From Streptomyces flavochromogenes (GTDB lineage Bacteria > Actinomycetota > Actinomycetes > Streptomycetales > Streptomycetaceae): a DNA stretch of 64,000 bases. Below the pieces are notes generated by a model. That model had not been told where the DNA came from. It saw only the letters and a list, made by a program, of their open reading frames with translations, and searched no databases. A program made the translations under genes and the position numbers. The stretch covers positions 124,001 through 188,000 of the forward strand of contig NZ_JNZO01000002.1 in the NCBI RefSeq assembly GCF_000717595.1, given 5' to 3'. This document shows, piece after piece, positions 8,104 to 15,399 of the stretch (positions are counted from its first letter, which is position 1; each line of letters opens with the position of its first letter).

Positions 8104-8792
8104 CCTACGCGCCGTCCACCGCCGCCGGCAAGCAGACCGCCCAGCAGCTGGCCGACATCTCCCGCACCCTGTACGAGCGCGGATGGATGCCGGGCACCTC
8201 CGGCAACATCTCCATGCGGCTGCCCGACGAACCCGGCCGCGCGCTGATCACGGCGAGCGGCCGGGACAAAGGCGAACTGACCGCCCGGGATGTCGTCGAG
8301 GTCGCCGCCCGCACCGGCCAGGCGTCCCATCCCGGCCAGGACCGCCCCTCGGCGGAGACGTGCATCCACGCGGCGATCTACCGCGTCACCGGAGCCCGCG
8401 CTGTCATCCACGTCCACTCCCCGTACGCCACCGTTGTCGCCCACAGTGCCGCTGCCCGGGACGCTGTCACCTCGGTCCGAGTGGAGCGCTTCGAGCTGCT
8501 CAAGGGCTTGGGGCTGAAGGATCCGACCTTCGCGGACCTGCCGGTGTTCCCCAACTGGCCCCAGGTCGACCGGATCGCCGACGACGTGGCCGCCCACCTC
8601 ACGGCGGACCGGGACGGCCCGCCCGGGCTCCTCCTGGCCGACCACGGCATCACCGCGTGGGGCGACTCGCTGGGCCAGGCCAAGAACCGGCTCGAGTGCC
8701 TCGAATCGCTCTGCCAACTGCTCGTGCTCTCCCACGCCGAGCTGCATGTCTCCCGTGCCGCGCAGGCACCCGACCACAGGACCGCGCCATGA
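8100..8792 (+). CDS. mtnB: Methylthioribulose-1-phosphate dehydratase
   Basis: Class II aldolase-type zinc enzyme that dehydrates methylthioribulose-1-phosphate to the diketone DK-MTP-1-P. Seen in 230 residues: WMPGTSGNISMR near the N-terminus, a SAETCIHAAIYR stretch, the zinc histidines in VIHVHSPYAT, and a later LLLADHGITAWG with the third histidine. ATG at 8100 overlaps the mtnA stop (ATGA), and its own stop overlaps mtnD the same way, so these genes are translationally coupled. Confidence 0.94.
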   Translation: MTYAPSTAAGKQTAQQLADISRTLYERGWMPGTSGNISMRLPDEPGRALITASGRDKGELTARDVVEVAARTGQASHPGQDRPSAETCIHAAIYRVTGARAVIHVHSPYATVVAHSAAARDAVTSVRVERFELLKGLGLKDPTFADLPVFPNWPQVDRIADDVAAHLTADRDGPPGLLLADHGITAWGDSLGQAKNRLECLESLCQLLVLSHAELHVSRAAQAPDHRTAP

Positions 8793-9364
8793 CACTGCTG
8801 CAGATCATGCCGGACGACGCGCCGGACACCGTCCTGCTCCGCACCCGCGACGAGGACGCCATCGCGCAGGCCCTGCGCGAACGGTCGGTCTCCTTCACTC
8901 GTTGGCCGCAGCGCGCAGAGGTGACTCCGCAGACGACGTCCGAGGAACTGCTCGACGCCTATCGGTCGGAGGTCGACGAGCTGTGCGCCGACCAGGGGCT
9001 GCGCCTTGTCGATGTGGCCCGTCTGCACCCAGAGGAAGGAGCGGAGTGGCAGGAGCGTGCGGCCAAGGCACGCTCGACGTTCCTCGACGAGCACCGGCAC
9101 GCCGAGGACGAGGTCCGGTTCTTCGCCCACGGCACCGGCTGCTTCTACCTGCACCTCGACGACCGCGTGTACGCCGTGGTGTGCGAGGCAGGTGACCTTC
9201 TGTCGGTCCCGGCCGGCACCCGGCACTGGTTCGACATGGGTCCGGTACCGGACTTCTGCGCCATCCGGTTCTTCGAGAAGGAGGACGGCTGGGTGGGCGA
9301 CTTCACCCAGGAGCCCATCGCCGAAGGCTTCCCCCGCCTCGACGCGCTCCTTGGGGAAGGCTGA
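8789..9364 (+). CDS. mtnD: Acireductone dioxygenase
   Basis: Cupin metalloenzyme that oxidises acireductone to 2-keto-4-methylthiobutyrate and formate (Fe form), the last oxidative step before transamination to methionine. The 191-residue protein has the metal ligands in EHRHAEDEVRFF (H-x-H and E) and in AGTRHWFD (H), as in the ARD family. Listed here before mtnC although the pathway order is the reverse. 4-bp overlap with mtnB and 1-bp overlap with mtnC. Confidence 0.95.
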   Translation: MTLLQIMPDDAPDTVLLRTRDEDAIAQALRERSVSFTRWPQRAEVTPQTTSEELLDAYRSEVDELCADQGLRLVDVARLHPEEGAEWQERAAKARSTFLDEHRHAEDEVRFFAHGTGCFYLHLDDRVYAVVCEAGDLLSVPAGTRHWFDMGPVPDFCAIRFFEKEDGWVGDFTQEPIAEGFPRLDALLGEG

Positions 9365-10146
9365 TGCCGGGCAGCCGACGGGCCCGCGTTCCCGAGATCG
9401 GGCTGCGGGCCGTCGTGCTCGACATCGAGGGAACCACCGGCTCCCTCAGTCACGTACGGGAAGTTCTCTTCCCCTACGCGCGTGAGCGGCTTGCTCCCTG
9501 GCTCGCCGCTCGCCGCGGCACCGCCCCCTGGCGGCAGATCCTCGACGCGGTCACCGCATACACCGGGGAGGCCCAGGACGAGGCGAGCGCTCTGGCGCTC
9601 CTGGAGCAGTGGGCCGATGCCGATGTGAAGGCGCCGCCCCTAAAGACGCTGCAGGGACTGATCTGGTCCGGCGGCTACGCTGCGGGCGAGTTGCACGGTC
9701 ACGTGTACCCGGACGTGCCGCCCGCACTCGAGTACTGGCAGACACAGGGAACGGGCCGCTTCATCTACTCCTCCGGCTCTGTTGCCGCCCAGCGGGACTG
9801 GTTCGGCCACACTGCCCACGGCGACCTGCGTCAGCTGCTCGACGGCTACTTCGACCTGACGACGGCCGGCCCCAAGGCGGACGCCGACTCCTACCGTGCG
9901 ATCGCGGCGGAGCTGGGGCACGCACCCGCCGACCTGCTGTTTGTCAGCGACGTCGGTGCCGAGCTCGACGCCGCGGCCGAGGCCGGCTGGCAGACGGTGG
10001 CCGTGCGCCGCCCCGACGACGAACGCGCGGCAGTGACAGGCCACGAGGCCGTCGCCTCTCTCACCCCACTCGTTCCCCGACCCGGCCAGGGCAGCTCCAC
10101 GGCCCTGGTCGACACGCAGACGCAGGAGGACCCAGACGATGAGTGA
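9364..10146 (+). CDS. mtnC: Enolase-phosphatase E1
   Basis: HAD-superfamily bifunctional enzyme that enolises and dephosphorylates DK-MTP-1-P to acireductone. The nucleophile motif reads VVLDIEGTTGS (residues about 17-27), the second motif is FIYSSGSVAAQ, and LLFVSDVGAELDAAAEAG is the Mg-binding motif. Length (260 residues) is a little above the family norm because of a polar C-terminal tail. It starts one base inside the mtnD stop and overlaps mtnP by 8 bp. Confidence 0.93.
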   Translation: MPGSRRARVPEIGLRAVVLDIEGTTGSLSHVREVLFPYARERLAPWLAARRGTAPWRQILDAVTAYTGEAQDEASALALLEQWADADVKAPPLKTLQGLIWSGGYAAGELHGHVYPDVPPALEYWQTQGTGRFIYSSGSVAAQRDWFGHTAHGDLRQLLDGYFDLTTAGPKADADSYRAIAAELGHAPADLLFVSDVGAELDAAAEAGWQTVAVRRPDDERAAVTGHEAVASLTPLVPRPGQGSSTALVDTQTQEDPDDE

Positions 10147-10960
10147 TCCGTCCGACTCGGCGCCGAAGGCCGACATCGCGGTCATCGGCGGCAGCGGCTT
10201 CTACGAACTCCTGGAATCGGTACAGCGCGTCGAGGTCACCACCCCGTACGGCGCACCCTCCGACGCGGTGTCCGTCGGCACCGTGGGCGACCGCAGAGTG
10301 GCCTTCCTGCCGCGGCATGGCAGCCACCACGAACTCCCCCCGCACCGCATCAACTACCGTGCCAACATGTGGGCCCTGCGCTCGCTGGGAGTACGGCAGG
10401 TCCTCGCCCCCTGCGCCGTCGGCTCGCTGCGCGGTTCTCTCGGCCCCGGCAGCGTCGTCCTCCCCGATCAGCTCGTCGACCGGACCGCCGGCCGCGCACA
10501 GACGTACTACGAGCACGGCGCGACCCACGTGTCGTTCGCCGACCCGTACTGCGCGTCGGGCCGCGCGGCCGTGCTCAAGGCCGCGGGGGAGGCGGGCGCC
10601 GACGTCCACGACGGGGGAGTGATGGTGGTCGTCGAAGGCCCCCGGTTTTCCACCCGGGCAGAGTCCCAGTGGTACGCCTCGGCAGGCTGGTCCCTGATCA
10701 ACATGACTGGACACCCCGAAGCCGTACTCGCCCGTGAACTCGCCCTCTGCTACACCTCCATAGCCCTGGTCACCGACTACGACGCGGGTGTGGAGCACGG
10801 AGAAGGCGTCTCGCAGGACGAGGTGTTCCGTGTGTTCGCGGCGAACGTGGAACGCCTGAAGGGCCTGGTCCTGAAGACCGTCGACGTCCTGGAGCGCGAG
10901 CGGGCCTGCGCGTGCGCGACGGCGCTGGACGGGATGGACCTGCCGTTCGAGCTCCCCTGA
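10139..10960 (+). CDS. mtnP: 5'-Methylthioadenosine phosphorylase
   Basis: Phosphorolyses MTA to adenine and methylthioribose-1-phosphate, feeding mtnA directly, which explains the absence of a methylthioribose kinase. The 273-residue protein carries IAVIGGSGFYELL, the phosphate-binding LPRHGSHHELPPHRINYRAN, the VVEGPRFSTRAE segment and INMTGHPEAVLARE, where the purine site lies. It could be read as a purine nucleoside phosphorylase, but the Asn/Met/Thr site and the operon favour MTA. Last gene of the operon, ended by a strong hairpin. Confidence 0.93.
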   Translation: MSDPSDSAPKADIAVIGGSGFYELLESVQRVEVTTPYGAPSDAVSVGTVGDRRVAFLPRHGSHHELPPHRINYRANMWALRSLGVRQVLAPCAVGSLRGSLGPGSVVLPDQLVDRTAGRAQTYYEHGATHVSFADPYCASGRAAVLKAAGEAGADVHDGGVMVVVEGPRFSTRAESQWYASAGWSLINMTGHPEAVLARELALCYTSIALVTDYDAGVEHGEGVSQDEVFRVFAANVERLKGLVLKTVDVLERERACACATALDGMDLPFELP

Positions 10961-11007
10961 CATGGTGGTCGGTACGGGCCGTGTCCACACCGATCAGAGA
11001 CATGCAG

Positions 11008-11041
11008 ACTGATGCCGGTCACCGTGGTGACCGGCATCAGT
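11008..11041. terminator. Bidirectional terminator between mtnP and arsN1
   Basis: Perfect inverted repeat of 16 bp with a 2-nt centre, 47 bp after mtnP and touching the last base of the leftward arsN1 stop. It can end transcription in both directions. Confidence 0.8.
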
Positions 11042-11553
11042 CATTGGACCACCGGGCTACGGCGCTCCACCAGCAGGACGTCGCGCCAGACGCCGTGGTG
11101 GCGGGCCACGCGCTCCCGACGGCCCAGCACGCGGAATCCCGCGGACTCGTGCAGGGCCAGGCTCGCCACGTTCTCGGGAAAGATGCCGGCCTGGACCGTC
11201 CAGATGCCCGCCTTCTCCGTGGAGTCGATCAACGCCTCCAGAAGCGCGCGCCCCACGCCGGCTCCGCGCGCCGCGGGACTGACGTACACGGAGTGCTCGA
11301 CGACCCCCGCGTAGGCGGGACGAGCCGAGACGCGGGACACCGCCGTCCAGCCGACGACCCGCCGTCGCGGGTCGAGCGCCACGAGCCGGTGGGCCGGCAG
11401 CTTGGAGGTGTCGAAGACGCTCCACGGCGGTGCGACCGTCTCGAACGTGGCGTTTCCCTCGTCGATGCCCTGCTGGTAGATCGCCATGACGGCGGACGCA
11501 TGGTCGTCGGTCATGGGGGCGAGAGCGATCGTGGTGCGTCGGGGTGTGGCCAT
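11041..11553 (-). CDS. arsN1: ArsN1-type N-acetyltransferase
   Basis: GNAT acetyltransferase of 170 residues in the phosphinothricin acetyltransferase-like group. Seen: IYQQGIDEGNATFET near residue 30, VSARPAYAGVVEHSVYV in the middle (substrate segment and beta-4), the acetyl-CoA loop RGAGVGRALLEAL, and the C-terminal ARHHGVWRDVLLVERRS typical of ArsN/PAT proteins. ArsN1 enzymes are known to acetylate the amino group of arsinothricin, an arsenical glutamate mimic. Assignment to ArsN1 and not Bar/PAT rests on family resemblance and the arsenic island. A terminator lies between it and arsP upstream, so it may have its own promoter. A broken second copy of its 3' end is at 14016-14093. Confidence 0.82.
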   Translation of the reverse strand: MATPRRTTIALAPMTDDHASAVMAIYQQGIDEGNATFETVAPPWSVFDTSKLPAHRLVALDPRRRVVGWTAVSRVSARPAYAGVVEHSVYVSPAARGAGVGRALLEALIDSTEKAGIWTVQAGIFPENVASLALHESAGFRVLGRRERVARHHGVWRDVLLVERRSPVVQ

Positions 11554-11607
11554 GCTCGGCTCCTTTCCGGGTGCGCTCCTGGAAGCTGCGCACGGGCGGG
11601 TACGGCG

Positions 11608-11643
11608 ACGCTCCTGTGGCGGCGCCGGCCGCCACAGGAGCGT
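11608..11643 (-). terminator. Terminator after arsP, before arsN1
   Basis: Perfect 16-bp inverted repeat with a 4-nt loop in the 117-bp gap between arsP and arsN1. It should end arsP transcripts and separates the two leftward genes into different units. Confidence 0.78.
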
Positions 11644-11670
11644 GGGTGGGGGGTGAGGAGGAGTTCCAGG

Positions 11671-12786
11671 TCAGAGAATCGCCAGCGAGACCAGGCCGAT
11701 GCCCACGCTGCCGAGCAGGCCCACGCCGAGGTAGAACGCGAAGACCTTCGCCTTGACGACGCTCTTGACGGCCACCATCGCCGGGATCGTCGTGATGGCA
11801 CCGCCGAGGAGGAAGGTGACACCCGCGGCAGCGACCATGCCTTGGTCCAGGAGGCCCTCGACGACCGGGATCGCACCGACGCCGTTGAGGTAGAGAGGGA
11901 CGCTGATGAGCCCGGCGACCAGGACGGAGAGGACGCCGTCCGTGCCCAGGATGCCCGACACGACGTCGGTGGGCACGTAGCGGACGATCAGGGCTTCGAG
12001 GACGATGGCGAGCAGCAGCCACTTGCCCAGGATCAGCGAGTCGCTGACGATCTCCTTGAGGATCTCGCCGGCGCGCAGGTTCTTGATGTCACGCCGGACG
12101 AGCACACGCCACGGAGTCCCGTCGTCGTCCTCGTCGTCCCGTGCGGCGGTGGAGCAGCCTCCTGCCGCGGGCGCGGGCTCCTGTGCGGCACCTCCGCAGC
12201 CGCCCTCGGACGTGCCGCCGACGCCGCCACCGACAGTCACTGGCTCGGGCACGGTCGCCTTCGCCGTGGAGCATGCCGTCTCGGGAACGGTCACCGTCTC
12301 CTGAGAGCAGGTCTTCGCGGGCTTCTTCTCCTCGGTGGAGTCGAGCAGCGGATCCGCGAAGCGCCCACGCCGTTCGAGCGCCAGGACGATGAGACCTGCG
12401 CCGAAGCTCAGCACCAGGGCGCCGATGAGGCGAGCCGTGGCGATGGGGAGACCGAGCTGAGCGGCGGAGAGCGCGTAGATCTCCGGGTCCATGGAGGGGG
12501 AGGCGATCCAGAACGACATGACCGCCGAGAGCGGGACGCCGGCTATCAGGAAGCGGCGGATCAGGGGGATCACAGTGAAGGAGCAGAAGGGGCTGAACGC
12601 TCCGATGGCCGTGACGATGGCGATGCCGAGGATGCCCCTGCGCCCGTGGGCGAAGCTGCGGCGCGCAACCACGTCGATCGACAGACGCTGTACGGCGATC
12701 CCCAGGACGATGGCGACCAGGAACCACGGGAGATAGTGCAGCACCTCGAACAGGATGAACCGGCCAAGGGCCAGCAATTCGTCCAC
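11671..12786 (-). CDS. arsP: ArsP-family permease
   Basis: Multi-spanning permease (371 residues) of the ArsP/DUF318 type. Characterised ArsP members export trivalent organoarsenicals such as methylarsenite and roxarsone(III). Hallmark FSPFCSFTVIPLIRRF with C68, and GGAITTIPAMVAVKSV late in the protein. Between the two membrane halves (about residues 135-210) is a soluble loop unusually rich in Cys, Gly and Glu/Asp, including TCSQE, TACS, GGCGG and GGCS. Start is GTG at 12786, behind AGAGAGG; an open frame continues further upstream but lacks a matching start and crosses the operator. Related SO_0444-type permeases move Cu/Zn, so substrate is inferred from the island. Confidence 0.88.
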   Translation of the reverse strand: MDELLALGRFILFEVLHYLPWFLVAIVLGIAVQRLSIDVVARRSFAHGRRGILGIAIVTAIGAFSPFCSFTVIPLIRRFLIAGVPLSAVMSFWIASPSMDPEIYALSAAQLGLPIATARLIGALVLSFGAGLIVLALERRGRFADPLLDSTEEKKPAKTCSQETVTVPETACSTAKATVPEPVTVGGGVGGTSEGGCGGAAQEPAPAAGGCSTAARDDEDDDGTPWRVLVRRDIKNLRAGEILKEIVSDSLILGKWLLLAIVLEALIVRYVPTDVVSGILGTDGVLSVLVAGLISVPLYLNGVGAIPVVEGLLDQGMVAAAGVTFLLGGAITTIPAMVAVKSVVKAKVFAFYLGVGLLGSVGIGLVSLAIL

Positions 12787-12891
12787 AGGTGAACCTCTCT
12801 GAGACGGTGACACATGAGGGGGAGCGGCGCCGTGAAGGGGCGTACGGGGGACGTGGCGAGCCGCGTGGGGAGGCTCGATCGGCATCCCCTT

Positions 12892-12908
12892 TATCGAATA
12901 TCGATGAT
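12892..12908 (-). promoter_or_regulatory. Operator-like dyad upstream of arsP
   Basis: TATCGA-ATA-TCGATG lies about 106 bp upstream of the arsP GTG in an A/T-richer patch. Its half-sites match those of the dyad in front of the arsR at 13186, suggesting one regulator for both directions. Confidence 0.45.
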
Positions 12909-13163
12909 AGACGATTAAAGAGATGCCCGGCAATGGGGATCCGAGGTCCCTCGTCGCGCCGAAGAAGCCCGCCCTGCGCTTCCGGTGGCGGTTGCCGGGA
13001 AGTGAGCCTTGTTCCCAGGTCGCACTGGCGTGGCTACCTTCCATGTGGTGTCTACACAGTCGCTCACGCCCGCAGTCTCGGGCGCGCCTGTGGCGCTGGC
13101 GGGCCTCAGCGGGCCCTCCGCAGGCCCCATCTGCGTGGAGCGAACCTTGCCGTCGCGGGTGGT

Positions 13164-13181
13164 CATCGAATAACATCGATG
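13164..13181 (+). promoter_or_regulatory. Operator-like dyad in front of arsR (13186)
   Basis: CATCGA-N6-TCGATG ends four bases before the ATG of the arsR gene, so a bound regulator would block initiation. No Shine-Dalgarno fits between the dyad and the ATG, so the transcript may start at or very near the ATG. Confidence 0.5.
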
Positions 13182-13185
13182 GATC

Positions 13186-13515
13186 ATGAGCGGTACGATG
13201 AATGCCCAGCTGATCGACCGAAGCACGGCCGAGTCCTACGCAACCTGGTTCAAGGCCCTCTCCGACCCCACCCGCGTGCAGATCCTCAATCTCCTCGCGC
13301 TGGCAACCGGGCCGATGAGTGTCGGAGAGATCGTGGACCGGATGGGCGTCGGACAGTCGACGGTGTCCCACCACCTGAAGCTGCTCGCCGACGTGCGATT
13401 CGTCCTGCGCGAGCGCCAGGGGACCTCGATGCTCTACTCCATCAACGTCGCCTGCGTGGCCTGCTTCCCCAGTGCTGCCGACGCCGTCATGGGCCGCCCC
13501 GCGGCCTCGGCTTGA
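13186..13515 (+). CDS. arsR: ArsR-family regulator with C-terminal CVAC pair
   Basis: A 109-residue winged-helix regulator (recognition helix QSTVSHHLKLL). It lacks both the CVCD sensor and the C31/C64 layout; its only cysteines are C90 and C93 (CVACF) in the C-terminal helix, a position resembling C-terminal arsenic sites in some ArsR proteins. ATG at 13186 lies directly behind an operator dyad. It is followed 11 bp later by another arsR, so two different sensors are expressed together. Confidence 0.9.
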   Translation: MSGTMNAQLIDRSTAESYATWFKALSDPTRVQILNLLALATGPMSVGEIVDRMGVGQSTVSHHLKLLADVRFVLRERQGTSMLYSINVACVACFPSAADAVMGRPAASA

Positions 13516-13526
13516 GGACCGGCCCC

Positions 13527-13922
13527 TTGACCAAGTCGACCCCGCGCATACCCGGTGCGGCCCCTGCCGCCTGCTGCCCACCCATCGTGACCGCCGCGCT
13601 GTCCGAAGGGGACGCCGAGATCATGGCGGCGATGTTCAAGGCGCTGGCCGACCCCGTCCGACTCCGCCTCCTGTCCAGAGTGGCCTCGCACCCCAACGGT
13701 GAGGCATGCGTCTGCGACATAGCCGACGTAGGCGTCTCACAGCCCACGGTCAGCCACCATCTGAAGAAGCTCCGGGAAGCGGGCCTGCTCACCTCCGAGC
13801 GGCGCGGCACCTGGGTGTACTACCGTCCGGCGCCCGGCGTTCTCGCCTCGCTGGGGGAGTTCCTCGCCGACACCGAGAAGGCCGGTAAGGGAGAGAGCTC
13901 TCTGGCGGCCCAGGCATCCTGA
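13527..13922 (+). CDS. arsR: ArsR-family repressor with N-terminal CC and CVCD sensor
   Basis: Start set at TTG 13527 because this keeps the N-terminal AACCPP (C16/C17), which is conserved in the related regulator at 14973-15335; GAGG lies 9 bp upstream and overlaps the previous stop. A GTG at 13587 is the alternative but would drop the CC pair. CVCD (C61/C63) precedes the recognition helix QPTVSHHLKKLREAGLL. A CC pair plus a distal cysteine matches the site described for Corynebacterium ArsR, where cysteines near residues 15, 16 and 55 bind As(III). Ended by a strong terminator. Confidence 0.9.
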   Translation: MTKSTPRIPGAAPAACCPPIVTAALSEGDAEIMAAMFKALADPVRLRLLSRVASHPNGEACVCDIADVGVSQPTVSHHLKKLREAGLLTSERRGTWVYYRPAPGVLASLGEFLADTEKAGKGESSLAAQAS

Positions 13923-13926
13923 CGTT

Positions 13927-13962
13927 CGGCGCCGCCGCCTCTGAACAGGGGCGGCGGCGCCG
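13927..13962 (+). terminator. Terminator after tandem arsR genes
   Basis: Perfect 13-bp GC-rich inverted repeat with a 10-nt loop beginning five bases after the TGA of the upstream arsR. Confidence 0.85.
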
Positions 13963-14015
13963 TTCTGCCGTGGCCTACCTGCATGCGGGCAGGCGCGCGC
14001 CCGGGCTTGCTCGCG

Positions 14016-14093
14016 TCAGTCGATGTGCGGGCTGCGACGCTCCACGAGGACGGTGTCGCGCCAGACGCCGTGGTGGCGGCCGACGCGCTCACG
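14016..14093 (-). pseudogene. 3' remnant of a second arsN acetyltransferase gene
   Basis: Read leftward, 25 codons give ERVGRHHGVWRDTVLVERRS plus PHID and a stop, matching the C-terminus of the ArsN1 at 11041-11553 (ERVARHHGVWRDVLLVERRS). DNA similarity ends abruptly at about 14093; nothing of the acetyl-CoA domain remains. It is a truncated duplicate, probably cut by the event that placed the TauE/SafE pseudogene beside it. Confidence 0.8.
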
Positions 14094-14134
14094 CGTGCCG
14101 TGGGGATGCCTGTCGTGACCACGGACCAGAACCT

Positions 14135-14882
14135 TGTTCCGCTTCGATCGACGCGCTCGGCACCCGTCGTGTTCGGGGCGGAAGCGGCCATCGGCGTACT
14201 GGGCGGAATGATCGGACTGGGCGGCGCGGAGTTCAGGCAGCCGCTGCTGATCGGCCTGTTCGGGTTCGCCGCTCTGTCGGCCGTCATCCTGAACGAGGCG
14301 ATGAGCCTGGTCGTGGTCCTGGTCGCGCTGCCCACCCGACTTCCGGCGGTCCCGGCAGCGGCGGTGGCCGCACGCTGGCCCGTCGCGGGGCAACCTGCTG
14401 GCCGGCAGTCTGCTCGGTGCGTGGGCCGGAGCTTCCTGGGCGGTGCGCATGCGCACCGCCGGCCTCTACAAGGTGCTGGCCGGATTGATGGTGCTGATGG
14501 CGGCTGCCCTCGTGGTCACCCGCACCACGACCTTGGGGACGCTCGACCTGCCGCTGTGGGCTGAGGTGCCTTCTGGCGTGGTGGCGGGGTTCGGCATCGT
14601 GGTGGTCGCCGCGATCATGGGTGTGGGCCGGCGGCGGGCTGCTGATTCCCACGTGCTGCTCTTCGGAGAGGACATCCGGACCGCGCCTCCCTGCTGGTCT
14701 CCCTGCCGACGATGCTCGTTGCGTTTGCCCGCTACAGCCGGGACGGCAGCTTTGCGGTACTTGGCGCGAACCTGCGCTTCATCATGGGTATGGTCGCAGG
14801 GTCTGCGGCGGGTGCGGTATTGATTCCTGCGCCGGCTTTGATCCTGCTGGTCTCGGCGGTGAAGCTCTCCCGCCACGAATGA
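14135..14882 (+). pseudogene. TauE/SafE-family permease, disrupted by frameshifts
   Basis: The pieces of one membrane protein lie in successive reading frames: GVLGGMIGLGGAEFRQPLLI and AMSLVVVLVALP up to about 14385, then NLLAGSLLGAWAGASWAVRM and LWAEVPSGVVAGFGIVVVAA, then a short AGGGLLIPT in another frame, then VLLFGEDIRTA, and finally SLLVSLPTMLVAFARYSRDG to a TGA at 14880-14882. At least four shifts are needed, and part of the region between the last helices is lost. TauE/SafE proteins are anion/sulfonate exporters and occur in some arsenic clusters. No intact product is possible. Confidence 0.88.
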
Positions 14883-14972
14883 CGGTGCCGAAGCATCGGT
14901 GATCAGCATCGCCCGGCCTGCCGCCGTCACGTGAAAGTCCTGCCGAGAGCACCCCGGCGACCGTGAGGTCGG

Positions 14973-15335
14973 TCAGGTCGAAGCCGCCTTGGTGAGGAGG
15001 GCGCCCATGGCCGCGAGCACGGTGGGCTCGACGCGGTAGTACACCCAGGTGCCGCGCCGTTCCGAGGAGAGCAGCCCGGCTTCCTTCAGCTTCTTCAGGT
15101 GGTGGGAGACCGTGGGTTGGGAGACGCCGACGTCGGAGATGTCGCAGACGCACGCCTCGCCGCCCTCGTGCGAGGCGACGGACGAGAACAGCCGCAGCCG
15201 GACCGGATCGCCGAGTGCCTTGAACATGACAGCGGTCCGCTCGGCCTCCTCGGCGGTCAGCGGCCGCTCGTTGAGAGGCGGGCAGCAGGGCTCTATTTCG
15301 GGCTCCAGTACAGGTAGCACCTTCACATTCGACAT
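14973..15335 (-). CDS. arsR: ArsR-family repressor next to arsI operon
   Basis: A 120-residue regulator closely resembling the one at 13527: EPCCPP near the N-terminus (C17/C18), EACVCDISDVG, recognition helix QPTVSHHLKKLKEAGLL. The ATG lies only eight bases from a GTTGAC-N4-GTCGAA dyad with no Shine-Dalgarno, suggesting an autoregulated leaderless transcript. The same dyad occurs twice before the flavoprotein-arsI-MFS operon at 16064, so this is the likely regulator of that operon. Confidence 0.93.
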   Translation of the reverse strand: MSNVKVLPVLEPEIEPCCPPLNERPLTAEEAERTAVMFKALGDPVRLRLFSSVASHEGGEACVCDISDVGVSQPTVSHHLKKLKEAGLLSSERRGTWVYYRVEPTVLAAMGALLTKAAST

Positions 15336-15343
15336 CTATCTAT

Positions 15344-15359
15344 GTTGACATATGTCGAA
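15344..15359. promoter_or_regulatory. ArsR-type operator 1 (GTTGAC-N4-GTCGAA)
   Basis: Near-palindrome with spacer ATAT, immediately upstream of the leftward arsR. Same half-sites and spacing as the sites at 15988 and 16031. Confidence 0.7.
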
Positions 15360-15399
15360 CCAACCGCCAAAGGCTCTGTGGACGGGGCGGCCGGGGTTG

